A stretch of DNA of 64,000 nt from Siphonodentalium dalli (GCA_032622095.1 CP136061.1:54695762-54759761); one strand, 5' to 3'. Shown: positions 46,218 to 58,333, counted from the stretch's first letter. Notes: generated by a model not told the origin, from the sequence alone. Program-made: numbers and translations.

Positions 46218-46295
46218 AGTGACTCAGTTGATTAGGTGCATCAAACATTATTCTGTCATAAGTCATCCATTATGAATAATCCTGGTTCAATCCCA
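46218..46295 (+). ncRNA. Possible tRNA-derived SINE head
   Basis: TGACTCAGTTGATTAGGTGC resembles an RNA polymerase III box A, and GGTTCAATCCC at 46283 resembles box B. Their spacing (about 63 bp) is longer than in a tRNA, and no complete cloverleaf forms by eye, so this would be a SINE head or a decayed tRNA. A second box-A-like piece, TCTCAGTTGGTAATATGC, is at 61915. Confidence 0.3.
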
Positions 46296-46912
46296 GATGA
46301 ACTTAGATTGATCAGGGAGGGGGAGTATGCAGATCCACAGTCACATGTAAGGTTCACCCCCCTCCCTCCCTCCCTCCCCCAACACACACACCTTGGTTTG
46401 TATCTATGTGACAACTCTCAATTAGAAATGAGAATTTGTTCATGCATATTGAAACGATGAACACACATAGTGAGTGAGGGCCTCCATAAATATGATTTAT
46501 ATATGGGTTCCAGCATGTGTCGATCCAGATCCATGTGTCTTGGCAATTTAAGTTTATAAGTTATTTACCATTGGGAGTTGGGGGTGAGCCTGGGAAATGG
46601 GAACAATATACTGAATTTTCTATTCAATTTATTACATATAAGTTTCGATGATTTGGAAGGACAATACAAGTTATATTGTTTTTTTAGTAAAAAAAAATAA
46701 AGTTTGTGGTATTTATTAGCCTACACATTCTGCATTCAAGAACAAAGTAAAAAGTGATGATCGATGTTGTGTCAGGCATAAAATTTCCAACCGTTTGACT
46801 GAAAATTGGGTGTGGGGGGGTGATGTGAGTTGACACTCCTCCCCAGCCAACCCAGCAGTCCACACTTCGATGCTGTCGTCATGTCCTTGCCTCATGCACC
46901 CAGATACCCAAA
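46296..46912. other. Mixed sequence with a CCCT-rich tract
   Basis: 46355-46380 is a pyrimidine-only run of CCCT repeats. No gene. Confidence 0.55.
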
Positions 46913-47436
46913 CTTAAAGGGGTACTGTACTCAAATGTTGGTTTCTATAGTATCTGCTTTGAGTATAAGGTAACCAGATTTCCATTATTTCAAAGTCTGT
47001 TGAGTATGAAGTAATGTTACAGATGGTAGATTAGCCGGAATGCGAAAATAGAACTGTCGTTGTCGAGTAATTTTTGTACAGTTTTCAAGCAAATGTATAA
47101 AATAAATGTTATATTATATATACTAGTCCCAGATACTCATTTAAGTTATTGTATATTCACTAGTCAATGGGTGACTTGAGTTCAGGCTCCGTATCAACAT
47201 ATTTTTTGTGTACCACTTGTTGCCCAACCCACTTTCCATTAATTAATTTTATTACGTCGATCTTGTGCACCGAAAATCAGAATTTAATTTATATCAAATT
47301 ATTAACTTTGATTTTAAGATAACCTGTTAACCTGAATGTTTACAGAAGACATCTTCAACTCAAATTAATTATTTTTCTATATAATATCGATGTTAGATCA
47401 TTAGAATTTATTGAAATTTGCGTAGTCTCCCTTTAA
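46913..47436. mobile_element. Possible family D relative
   Basis: CTTAAAGGGGTACTGTAC at the left and GTAGTCTCCCTTTAAG at the right are inverted and resemble the TTAAAGGG ends of D1 and D2. The interior is unrelated or too diverged. Confidence 0.5.
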
Positions 47437-47512
47437 GCTTAAACCCGGGATCAGTAACAATGCTGATATGGTTCCCAACCAATCACCACCCATGTAGATA
47501 TCCCACTGGCTA

Positions 47513-47690
47513 CAGTAATGCCCTAAGTAATTGACTCCATAACCACAGCAGAATTATGGGTAACTTTTCAGGATTTAGTCGGAAATAGAGCTTTCCGATG
47601 AATGGCAACAAGCCATATTTCCGACTAAATCCTGAAAAGTTACCCATAATTCTGCTGTGGTTATGGAGTCGATTACTTAGGGCATTACTG
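47513..47690. mobile_element. Family A palindromic MITE, copy A18
   Basis: Both arms share CTCCATAACC (usual CTCCTTAACC) and AAGTAAT. The central 35 bp of the left arm is deleted. Flanked by TA. Confidence 0.93.
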
Positions 47691-50600
47691 TATTTGATCT
47701 ATGTGTGTGAGGCATTTAAATATTTTGATGATTTAACAACCAACCGTCAAACGGGTTAACACAGCCAATAGTGAATAATACCCTTGATTAGGTTAGCTCG
47801 ATATAATATTCTGATTGTGTGTCTATCGATGGGCGCCAATTCATATTGATTACGCGGAAATCGCTCTCATTGTTTATTGGTGCCTTTAAGTTTCATCTCC
47901 TGCACGTGACACACAATACCGTAACACAAAGCTTTTCTCACATCGTAATACTGAATCCACCTTTGTGTGGGACGTTACCAGTCGAAATCAATTCTTGCTC
48001 TCTACTTCGCCAGCTGACTATGCTATAAGTTGGCAGGTTTGATCAGTCGCTGGTATTGCCGTCCGATGGTATTATGTATTGGGACACCGATTTATAGGGG
48101 AAGCTACTCAATGATCCCCTCTTATGATACCGATTCTCGCAGTAATTGCCTTTACCTAAATGGCACTTTATCATATATCTAAGTTCAATTCAATTTTGCG
48201 GAAATGTTGTGGAACATTTTTTTGGTGGCATTATGACATTTGTAATATGAATACATCATAAGTTCTGAAGTAAATGTCAATTTCACTGGCCGGACGTATA
48301 TAACAGGAGTGTAATTAAGTTTTCAAGTAACGCCGGATTTTTACTGGTCTTTGGATTGGGAATTTATTTACATTCTAAATGGATATACTCACGTTTTTCT
48401 CCAATGGAGCATACATGCATGTATTAATGTAGTCTTCTTCAGTTTGATTGGTTTTCAAACTCTGTGAATAATAACTTTGACACAGTCAAGAGTTTTGTTG
48501 GTGCTTAAATATAGACTTGTGTTGGTTCTTGCAAAATTTATTGCACAATGTTTATCGTGATTTTGTCAGTATAAGTGTTTAACTGTTGTGCGTGTTTTTA
48601 TTCTCTCGGATTTACACATATATGGTGCCATAAAGGAGGATTCGTTATTGAGTTTCGATTGATTATTCATTAAGGATGTTACCTTAATTAACGCGCTGTT
48701 TCTTTATGGTTTATATACTGACCATTAGAAGGAAGGAGCTGATTGGTTCACGTCCAGTGATGTTCAATCAAAGCGTAAGTTAACCACCCATCTTTAATAC
48801 TGTTGTCGCATTATATCAGATGGGTACAAATTTCCTTTGGCTAAAACCAACTTGTGATATATGTTCCTCCATGGTTTTAAAACTAATCATCAAAAAGGTG
48901 CAATAGGCTATTTGTCTTTTATTTGTGGGAAATCTAGATTGGGGTCCGAGTTAATATTTTGCTAAACAATATCGATCCTTGTTTTGTTGACAATAGGAAC
49001 TTAACTTTGGAAATTTGGGGGTCCGAATTTTCAGCAATATGATTTATCACCCATGAAAAGTAATGTGAATACGCAAAATTTGTATTCTACGCAGTCTCCA
49101 GTCTTTCCAAAAATGCCAATAGGGTGTCTCAAGATAAAGACACCAATAATATGTTTTTTTTTACCCCATGAAAAATAATTGTGAATAAGATATGTTCACA
49201 AAACTTTTAAAAATGACCAAAAATGCATGTGTTTGGAGTTCTTAATTCAAATTGAATCCTTGAGAAATATTTAATTTATCACAACCCGCTTGAAATATAC
49301 CTAAGATCTATCTCTATGTGTTTCAATTTTTATACGCCCGTTTTTAAATCCGGATGATGACTTTTAGTAAGTCTGAACTGCATGAATGGAATGTAATTTG
49401 GCATGTGAGTTTGCTAGCCCAAAATACAGGTCAATTTTCACCAGTGATGGCCCTTTGTTGGAATTAATTACCAACAGCATATTTTGCATGCCCCAGCGAT
49501 GATCTTGTTTTTAAGTTTGTGCAGATGCAACCAAAATGTCTGAAGGCAAATTTTATAACTTTCAAACATGTTATAGTAAAATTGTCATCAAAGTATATAT
49601 GGTAAAAAAGGGGGTGTGGGGTATTTTATAAAATGAAATGAAAAATTTTTGGTAACAATTAGTGGACACTAGCTGGGCCATAGATGTTTTGCATCATGGT
49701 GAAATGTATACATTTGCCCCTATTTTAAAGGTAATCAATCCGAATTAACACTCACAATTACAATTTCCTTGGCTTCAGGGGTAAAAAATATTTGATTCGA
49801 GTCGAGGAACCCACCCATCAAAGAGGAGTGATCAGATATCGATATTATAAATCTATTATTTTAATTATAAGTGGCCCAGTAAACTGTTGACGAGAAGAAG
49901 TTATCTGACAAGATAGCGGATGAAGATCGATAACTCTAAAATCCAGTGGCTTTTTTGTGTCAGATATTTGACAACCGACAATATTTCATTGAACAAAATG
50001 TTGATAAATAACAGGTTTTGGGCAATTTTATACTATAGTTGACTGTTAGCATTATTTTTGGGCAATTAATCTATTCTGATAACTGAAGCGGCATTTCAAA
50101 AAATGTTGTTGTTGTTGGAATCTGATGATATGGGGACCGTCGAATCGGATTGAGTACCTTTAAGACTTCACATGGATCATAAACTAACCCATATAGTAAA
50201 AGCTCTACTCTATATGGAAATCAGGGATGCAAACATAAAATGAGTCTTTATAAGTATATAATTCGATCAGTGCTCATGTCTGTCGTCCTGTGCTTTCACA
50301 TTCTCATTGATCAATGGATGAACTGGCCCAATTCTGTCCTACTTATTGTAACAGATGGATTTTTTATTTAATTTACCATGTGTGTTCTCCAGGATCTGAT
50401 GGATAAGAAATGTGAACCGATTAATAATACAGGAGCACTTAAACTCCCGTTCAATTATCGGGGTGCTTCCATAAGCTAAGATGGTATATTTGTCATCGTG
50501 TGACATTATATAGCAGCACTAAAAGCAGGAAGAAAAAACGATTATGTCAAGAATATAACCAGAATCAAGTAAATATTTCATGTGGTGTCCATAATGTACA

Positions 50601-50949
50601 ACATCAAGGATACCCACAGATAATTGCAACAACCCAGTGTTCTCTTTATCCAAATAGACACGAAGTGCATCACCGATTACTAAAATCTATGATCATATAG
50701 AATTCCACTTATCGCTCTTGCCATGTATAATTTAAAATCTGTGATAGAATTCCACTTATCCCTCTTGCCATGTATAATCTAAAATCTGTTGAGAGGAAGC
50801 TAGGTTATCTGACATCTAATACAATTAGGAAGTGAACAAACAGAGATCTGGGATTAATTAGTGAATCGAAAGTGAAACAATATAGCTCCTCTGCCCAAAT
50901 TACCTTTTATTTGATATTCTGTTGAATGAATTGTTAGATAAAGTGGTTA
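47691..50949. other. 3.2 kb mostly unique sequence
   Basis: The longest stretch of the right half free of the window's repeat families. A 46-nt exon-like segment at 48729-48774 lies between ...GACCATTAG and GTAAGT (one open frame, KEGADWFTSSDVQSK), at chance level. A 47-bp tandem duplication (TAGAATTCCACTTATC) is at 50698-50792. Frames at 47819-48028 and 50500-50700 show no motif. Confidence 0.45.
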
Positions 50950-51162
50950 CAGTAATGCCCTAAATAATCGACTTCTTAACCACAGCAGAATTACGGGTAA
51001 TTTTTCAGGATATAGACGGAAATATGGCTTGTTGCCATTCATCGGAAAGCTCTCAGTGAGAGCTTTCCGATGAATGGCAACAAGCCATATATTTCCAACT
51101 AAATCCTGAAGTTACCCATAATTCTGCTGTGGTTAAGGAGTCGATTATATAGGGAATTACTG
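50950..51162. mobile_element. Family A palindromic MITE, copy A19
   Basis: Full-length fold-back flanked by TA, centre CTCAGTGAGAG. Small private indels in the right arm. Confidence 0.93.
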
Positions 51163-51330
51163 TATGACCTCCCTGTAGGTTCCCCAGATTGGTATTCAAG
51201 TCTCGCTGCTTCTCTGAGTTGTCTATCAACTCGTCCTGTGGACTCACAGATAGACTTCCCACAAAAGGTATAGTTAGACTTGAATAGGGATCTTGGCAAC
51301 CAACATTACTTGTTGTGCTCTCCAGGATTT

Positions 51331-51630
51331 GTCAAAGATTCCCAGAGGGTGAATTTAGTTATGTACCCTGCACAGTGGGCAAGCATTACTAAATTCTCCC
51401 TCTGGAAACCTCATTCTGCTTATGCCTCATCTTCCCTGGAAAGTATCTTTATTATCAAATTAACATGTTTTTTAGATTCTTTAGAAAGTTTCTTTTTTAG
51501 TTTAGTTTCACTAAATCCCCAAATTGGCAGACGATACAATATATAATCTAGGTGCCCAATGGGTGCACATCACCATCTTCACCATCTGGAAACCTAAATC
51601 TGTACCCAGGTTTCCTATAGCAGATGAGGC
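51331..51630. mobile_element. Family B element, diverged copy B6
   Basis: CCCAGAGGGTGAATTTAGTT, CTCATTCTGCTTATGCCTCA, CCCAAATTGGCAGACGATAC and CACCATCTGGAAACCT occur in family order. Both outer ends are missing. Confidence 0.78.
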
Positions 51631-52074
51631 CATTACCGTTTTATGAGACCTGGTACTGTTAGCTTTTTTTGTCAAAGATTTTGAGAATATTGAAAGCTTC
51701 ATTGTATTCACAAAACACTTAGGTATAGTAATAGAGGCTTCACACTATACCATGGCAAAACTTGAACTGACCCAGTGTTGTACCAATAGGGTATTTATAT
51801 ACCCGATCAGATAATTCTATTTCAAGAGTGATGATTCCAAGAAAGTCCCTGATAAAGGTTAAATGGTTAATAAGGTAACGGCTTTACTCAAGTGGGGAAA
51901 ATGACAAAGTGTGTCCAAGCTATAGAATTAAGACAAAGCATTGATGCGTATTGTATTGATGCACTGTGTTAATAGCCAGTAGATGCAGTAATGCAGATAT
52001 ACAAGTGGCCCGTTTCTATAGCTAAACGATTAATAGCGTATGATTGTGATCCAGAACTTCATATTCATTTCTTA
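51631..52074. other. No feature recognised
   Basis: Unique AT-rich sequence. Confidence 0.4.
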
Positions 52075-52265
52075 TAGAAATGTTCAGATGATAAGTTCAA
52101 CAATGATCCAAATGTCGTTTGTTGAACTTATTATCTGAACATTTCCCACCAATGTCTAGGAATCCTTCTTTCGTCTACTATCTTTTCATCTGCATGTCGT
52201 CTGCTCATTTCTTCTGAAGACTCCTCCAAATTAATAATAGATCATTCCAATATATACTGTTATAA
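52075..52265. mobile_element. Family E fragment, inverted, copy E6
   Basis: AAATGTTCAGATGATAAGTT / AACTTATTATCTGAACATTT hairpin, then CCACCAATGTCTAGGAATCC and GATCATTCCAATATATAC, the reverse complement of the family E body. Confidence 0.8.
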
Positions 52266-52465
52266 CCGGGTGGCAGAAAAAAGGGGTATGAGGCCATAGA
52301 TATGTTACCATTCAATTCTCACGGTCTCAACTTCAGACTCATATGGCTGCACTGAGATTTATTTATGTAATAACTGTCACACTCCCAACTGAATCACGAC
52401 CAGTGATTGCAAATGTTTTATATAATTTTTAAGTGCAATTTGCCTTTGTTAACTTTTTCAACACG

Positions 52466-52531
52466 GCAGCCCGCTAAAGCGGGCACGACGTAATCTACGT
52501 TCATCCCGGCAGCCCGCTTTAGCGGGCAGAG
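52466..52531. repeat. Two matching GC-rich hairpins
   Basis: CGGCAGCCCGCTAAAGCGGGCA and a second copy with TTT in the loop, 40 bp apart. Each stem GCCCGCT / AGCGGGC is perfect. They follow a GTTAACTTTTTCAACA sequence reminiscent of TTAA element ends. All else around is AT-rich. Confidence 0.8.
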
Positions 52532-53546
52532 CGCAATTGTCGGGAATACTACAATATTTCCAGAGATATACAAATGATTTTATTGGTTAGCGACTTGTAT
52601 ATCCTTTGGGTGATATTCGGCATCAATAGTAATTTATTGGTGCGCACGAATACCTAGCATGTACGCGATTGAGAGACTTTCCGGGCCCATAAATATAGAC
52701 AGCAGCTGTATGACGTCACGATTACTATTTTGGGTTTTCCTAAAAATCGATGATGCAATACTACCGACAGTTGTGCATGGTGTTTTGAGTCACATTTCGA
52801 TTTTGGTTTATTGTTTATCACAAAAACTTACCGATACAATTATTATTATTATGTTTATGAAATAAAGAAGATAATGTTTACCTTTCTAACGATGTTTTAT
52901 TTGTGGTGTCCGTCTAATGTCTCCTATTTTCGACGCAATGTTACGGAAATCACCGTGCCGCACTACGGCGCGACTTTAATAATAATAATAGCTGCACGTG
53001 TATATTATAAACATGAAATCGAAATTCATAATCATTTTGGGAATCGAATCAGGACATTGGCAGTTGTTTTATTTGGAATGTTACTCATAATTCCTCAGCA
53101 TACTGACAAGTAAATCCCTGGGTCTAAAATTGCTAGATGTGGGAGTATATGTCTGTTTCGGTCAAATAGCGTCTTTCTGTCATACTAGCTAGTTAGTACT
53201 GGTCTGCTTATGCCTTTGATAATGCAATTATGTTCAATGAACCGATTGGTAAAACATTTTAAACCATGCACGGTGGCATCACAACCAAGTGTATACACCA
53301 CACTTGCAAAGAATGACACATACATGTATGTATTTGTGGAAAACATTGATATGCTAATGTGATATCCAAGATACATGTGATACATGCCCCTATAGCATAT
53401 GTTGGGATTCAATGTCCCTTCTCGGTTCTCACCTGCACACACCTGATATATCATTTAGATGTGACGCCCCCAATTGGTATATAACACAAATTGAAGGTCA
53501 CCTGTTAACGATCATAAAACATTCAGTTTGCCATACCCGACATCAC
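52532..53546. other. No gene recognised
   Basis: Frames of 68 and 100 codons at 52659-53113 run over AT-rich sequence and show no motif. Confidence 0.4.
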
Positions 53547-53991
53547 CAGACATGTCAACCTGGTATTATATGAAATAGTGAGATCAGTCTTCCAATATAG
53601 GGAGATTTAGGGAGAAATAGGGAGATTTTTTTTCATTGCATTATCACTCCATCATAACATGAAAATAAAGAAAATAAAACTTATTTAAATTTATTAATTT
53701 TATTCCAACATAATTATCAACAATATTAACATTAACAAATTACTTCTTGGAAGAATGCTCCCTGTTATATGACATTGTAGCAGATTTGGCATCTTTCAAC
53801 ATTTCATTGTTTGGAACAAAGTCGTAACATGAACTGTCTGTGTTTAGTTTGCATGATAGCAATGCGCAAATGGTATCATTGTCCAATTCCGAACGAAAGC
53901 ATGTGTGCACTTTTTTGCAAATCGAGAACACTCCCTCGCTATCGGCATTGCTGTTTGGTATACACAACACACATACCATGAGAGTCCTCAT
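53547..53991 (-). pseudogene. hAT transposase C-terminal fragment with 3' terminus
   Basis: The 83-codon frame 53991-53740 matches the C-terminal dimerisation region of hAT transposases: IPNSNADSEGVFSICKK, then FRSELDNDTICALLSCKLN and later AKSA. The usual Arg in the SER-x-FS motif is Gly here. An in-frame stop lies upstream, and no other part of a transposase is seen. About 190 bp beyond the stop codon CAGACATGTCAACC (53547-53560) looks like a hAT terminal repeat, and GGGAGATTTAGGGAG is a subterminal repeat. This is a different hAT lineage from the one at 23956-25250. Confidence 0.82.
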
Positions 53992-54182
53992 GAGATGTCA
54001 CATCACTCTAAAGGTAGTGTTGCAGCAATATATCAGGGACACATAATTTTTCTTAGGCAAGCTGATAATCCAGGGTTCTGGGACATCTATATCTGTATAT
54101 TCAGGGATGAAAGAGTTAATGATATATAAGCATCTATAGGCAGGTATTAGGCCCATATTTAATTGTAGGAACCCATCACTCT

Positions 54183-54651
54183 TTATGGGGAGGGGGGGTA
54201 TATAGGAATCAATCAGCTTGTCTGTCTGTCTATATCCATCCGTCTGTCTATCTGTCCATCCATGGGCCCAACTTTGTTCGAACTTGTATTCCTACATTGA
54301 TTTTTCAGTTATTATTTTTAAAAACTTGGTCAGATTTTTACTACCATGGAAACCTGTGATTATTAGGTCCGTCTGACTTATTTTAGTGGAATTATCCCCC
54401 TTTTTCGAATTTTGTTGAAACTTGGCGCAGATATTTACCACTATATGAACATCTGCGATTTATGAGATCGATCCTACTTTTTTAGTGGAGTTATATCCAT
54501 TTTTTCGACTTAGAAATTTTTCGGAACATTCATATAAAACAGTCGTTTTTTTTTAAAACAAATATGTTAATATTGCTACCCTTAATTTAGCCCAATTGCA
54601 CTGCGGGAGTATCCTTATAATATAGTCCCCCTGGGACTGTTTCACCTCTAG
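54183..54651 (+). mobile_element. Helitron-like non-autonomous element, copy 2
   Basis: Begins in GGGGAGGGGGGGTATA, continues with TCTGTC/ATCC repeats and two body units. The right end has hairpin AGTCCC / GGGACT (54624-54638), nine bases, then CTAG (54648-54651). Collinear with 14433-15194. Confidence 0.65.
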
Positions 54652-54905
54652 ATTTTACAATAAAATTTATCATGAGACGAATATATGAATAGTTTCACAT
54701 TTATCAGTTAGAGGCTTCATTTGATGATGACCAATTTATCTGGGGACAAGGTGACTCTTGTTTAAAGAAGAATATTGTGTGCACCAACTTCTTATTGGGT
54801 CAAATTTTCCCAATTGGACATTAAATTTAGTATAATGACATTGGCCATCAGGAGGGCTGTCAGAGAAGTATTGAATGATATGCTGTCCTTTTTCTGTTCT
54901 AGATT

Positions 54906-55196
54906 TTAACCTTTCTTTACTGGATGGATTCTCCCATTCACTTATAGATGTATACATTGGAATTGCCTATTATTAATTTGGAGGGATGTTCAGGATATAA
55001 AAGCAGACAACAGAGAGACAAAAAGATAATACATGTGCAGTGGGATTCCTATTCATTGGAGGAAAATGTTAAGATAATAAGTTCAACAAATGACCTACTA
55101 TATGGTAGTTCAACAACAGGTCGTTTGTTGAATTATTATCTGAACATTTCCTAAGAGAACTACTCGTCAATGAGTATTTAGTACAGAAAGGGTTAA
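54906..55196. mobile_element. Family E element, intact copy E7
   Basis: TTAACCTTTCTTTACTGGAT to CAGAAAGGGTTAA, 291 bp, with the internal hairpin GATAATAAGTTCAACAAATG / CGTTTGTTGAATTATTATC. Inserted in family H; removing it and one TTAA restores the H sequence. Confidence 0.9.
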
Positions 55197-55351
55197 TCTG
55201 CTTGGTTCATCTATAAATGTTGATTTTGGCTGTCAGGAGGGCTTTGATAGAAATGTTGCTCGTGTTTCCGTTCTGGAGTTATCTCTCTTCGTTCATCTGG
55301 AAATGTTCATTTTTCCTCCATCCAAGCAGATCTCAGGCTCTCAGCCATAGG

Positions 55352-55543
55352 TTAATACTTTCATGATGGGAGCCTCGCATATATAAGAGCATGCACTAGC
55401 TTACAATGTCAAGGTTAATATTGTTAGGCCAATGCACTCCCTTATATATGCGGGGCTCTCTAGTGGAGACTCACATATATAACGGAATGCATTGGCACAG
55501 GGTTTCGAAAAATTTCAGGAAGCTCCCATCATGGAAGGGTTAA
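55352..55543. mobile_element. Family C element, copy C7
   Basis: TTAATACTTTCATGATGGGA to CATCATGGAAGGGTTAA, inserted in family H at a TTAA. Confidence 0.9.
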
Positions 55544-55665
55544 TTATGATAAAATTTGGTAATGACGCTAACCATCAGGCGGGCTTTGATAGAAGCGTCC
55601 AATAATGTTACTTGAATTTTCTGTTCTAGAATTATTTTTCAACTGTATGCGCACGCTGGGAAGTA

Positions 55666-55878
55666 CAGTAATGCCCTAAATAATAGACTCCTTAACCACA
55701 GTAGAATTATTGGTAACTTTTCAGGATTTAGTCAGAAATATGGCTTGTTGTCATTCATCGGAAAGCTCTCACTGAGAGCTTTCCGATGAATGGCAACAAG
55801 CCATATTTCCGACTTAACCCTGAAAAGTTACCCATAATTCTGCTGTGGTTAAGGAGTCGATTATTTGGGGCATTACTG
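55666..55878. mobile_element. Family A palindromic MITE, copy A20
   Basis: Full-length 213 bp, TA on both sides, centre CTCACTGAGAG. Confidence 0.94.
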
Positions 55879-56357
55879 TATGCCACGTTGGGTTATGAAC
55901 CGGGCGACAACCCAGCGGTTATTCAGACTTGAGATCATCCGATTGTCAGATAGATTTTTCAGTAGACACTGATGTCAGAATATAAGTCCATTTTGATAAA
56001 TGAGTTTGGTAATTTTGAACACTCTGTCTAACTCAGCTGTGGAAATTTGTCAGCAAACACAGCTCGCATTAGTCCTCAATCAAACGCGGTGAACTGCAGG
56101 TCTTTTGAATTATTGATTCACTCCTTAATCTGTCCTGCGTCTAGAGATTGGTTCCTTCTCAAAATTTCAATAACAAACAGGGTAATTGAGTTGGAGCGAA
56201 ACAATATTCTTAGAAATTAAATTTGGAAACAAATTCAGTTTCTCTCAAGTTTTTCACAACTCGCTTAATAATGGAAATTTATTTGTTCAGAATTTTATGA
56301 ATTATGAGTTTTTCCCCCCTCTGATAACATATCTATATAAAATGGATTCCCTGAACT
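55879..56357. other. No feature recognised
   Basis: AT-rich unique sequence. Confidence 0.4.
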
Positions 56358-56616
56358 AATAACCGTTTGATGACGGAGGCCTCCTGATTTTTTGCAAAAC
56401 CCTGTGCCAATATATTCTCTAATAAATGTGAGTCACCAAAGGGCGCCTCGCATATATAAGAAAATGCATTGGCCTAACAATATTTACCATAATCTTGTAA
56501 GCCAGTGCATTCTCTTATATATGCGAGGCTCCCTATGGGCGACTCGCATATATAAGAGAATGCATTGGCACAGGGTCATTAATGTTGCACATGCACATGT
56601 CATGATTAATGGTTAA
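56358..56616. mobile_element. Family C element, copy C8
   Basis: Left end TAACCGTTTGATGACGGAGG, right end CATGATTAATGGTTAA. Two hairpin modules (CTTATATATGCGAGGCTCCC / GACTCGCATATATAAG). Confidence 0.87.
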
Positions 56617-56708
56617 TGATTACTTTGTGCAGGAAGTTATGTAGAGGTATAACAGTACATGTAATACAATCCATTCCAAGTGATAAGAAGTCCTTTTGTG
56701 GATATACC

Positions 56709-56878
56709 AATGGAGAAATAGAGAATAATCACTTGATTGAACTGATGACATGAAATAATTCATGAGAGGCAGGGACGTTGTACAAACACGAGAGGTTATA
56801 CAAAATAGTCCCTGCCTCGAATGAATTATTTCACGTCACCAGTTCAATCAAGTGGTCATTCTGTTTATTATATTCCAT
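56709..56878. mobile_element. Family I fold-back element, copy 1
   Basis: Arms GAATAATCACTTGATTGAAC and TTCAATCAAGTGGTCATTC, inner pair TGAAATAATTCATG / GAATGAATTATTTCA, and GGCAGGGAC / GTCCCTGCC at the tip. Confidence 0.85.
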
Positions 56879-57043
56879 TTTAAACATCTGATTTACCAGA
56901 AATCCAAATAATACCGCCATAATACCCATGACTCATCAATTTTTATAGTGTGTATGAAAACATAACTCGCTGGTTAGAGTGATATAACTCACTAGTTAAA
57001 TTATCGTTTATAATCACTCGAGAAATCAAGGTAAATCACACTT

Positions 57044-57217
57044 AGGAATGTAATAAATAGAGAGTAATCAATTGGTTCCGTGAATTACATTAAATAATTC
57101 ACGAGAGGTGAGAGACGTTAAGAACGCGCACAAGTTTCTTACCCAAACGTCTCTCACCTCGAGTGAATTATTGAAAGTAATTCTTGGAACTAATTGATTA
57201 CTCTATTTATTACACTT
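57044..57217. mobile_element. Family I fold-back element, copy 2
   Basis: Same architecture as 56709-56878: TGTAATAAATAGAGAGTAAT / TACTCTATTTATTACA, AATAATTCACGAG / GAGTGAATTATT, GGTGAGAGACGTT / AACGTCTCTCACC. Stem-tip sequence differs from copy 1 but pairs equally well. Confidence 0.87.
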
Positions 57218-58333
57218 CTGCAATCAATTTGGTTCGCCAAATATGATTAAAATACACAGAATTAATGCATGAAAGTCCTGATGTGGAGAAAGATCAACAT
57301 CGAAAACTCAGTCTAGATGGGTATATAAGCGACCGTCAATGACGTCACAGGAAATGACATAATTCACTAGTGACATTACCATTTTTAATTAACAGCGTTT
57401 TCAATGGAAATCGTGCATAGGAGTGTAATAAAAAAAATTATTTTAGATTAACCCCTTTAACCCTTTCTATACTAAATACTCATTGACGAGTAGTTCCCTT
57501 CGCTCCATGCTGGGCCCTATCAAAAAGTAGGCCATGCTTTGTAAAAAGGACAGCTTACATCCAGGCATCCTTTTGTATTATTGATTCTTTAAACTTACCG
57601 ATGTCCTGAAATTAATCTTTGTGATTAGTTCAATAGCAAACCACATAATTGAGTTTCGATTGATCAATATTCATAGAAACCAAACGTACAAACCAAATTT
57701 AGTTCTCGTTTAATTACTTTTTCAATACGAGCGTCCGTGTTCTGGTTTTAGATTCTGAAATAAATTTTGCAGACAAATAAATTTTGATGTTCATTTCAAT
57801 CATTCATGCATGACAGCTTTCTTATTTTTTCTCCAGAAACTTTTTATTTCAAAAATCCATATTCATGTTGCAGAAACATAAAATGTCATGGATTATTAGT
57901 GAGCCAGTCACTTGATGAACACTTATATAATAATGTCTTTTATTACATGATCCTACCATTATTCCATTCAATAAACCCAGTCTATAAATTGTGATATTAA
58001 ACATTCATTTAATAACAGGAAATAGTGCCAGGTGACTTTTGACTTCTGGTTTGCATCTGTTAACATTCCGTTCGCTACATCTCAAATTACTATGGCTTCC
58101 AATACTTTTCCAACAAACTATCATGAATTAAGAGTTTGAAAAGTTATTAAATATACGCCATTAAATGCGCCAAAGAGTCTTTATTTATCTGGGACTATTT
58201 CTTTACGCGGGCAAACAACGAATAGTTACATGAAATGTCATCGCATGCCTTATAGAAGCCGTTGTTAGTTTCGTGTCCCATTTGTTGACTTAAGTATGTT
58301 TTGTCGATGTTTTGGATCATGTAATAAATAGAA
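57218..58333. other. No gene; family E right-end fragment
   Basis: 57468-57510 (TTAACCCTTTCTATACTAAA to CGAGTAGTTCCC) is an inverted family E right end. The rest is AT-rich with no coding signal. Confidence 0.55.

Larger units (their letters stand above)
54825..55640. repeat. Family H tandem repeat, twice interrupted
   Basis: Blocks with CATCAGG(A/C)GGGCT and TTTCTGTTCTAGA occur at 54825-54905, 55197-55351 and 55544-55640. The gaps are filled by E7 and C7, each flanked by TTAA. Confidence 0.8.

Noticed and set aside
51165-51262. Minus-strand exon-like segment (SPQDELIDNSEKQRD)
   Set aside because: Composition looks protein-like, but the donor is weak and the downstream side runs directly into a family A element. 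Not enough to call.
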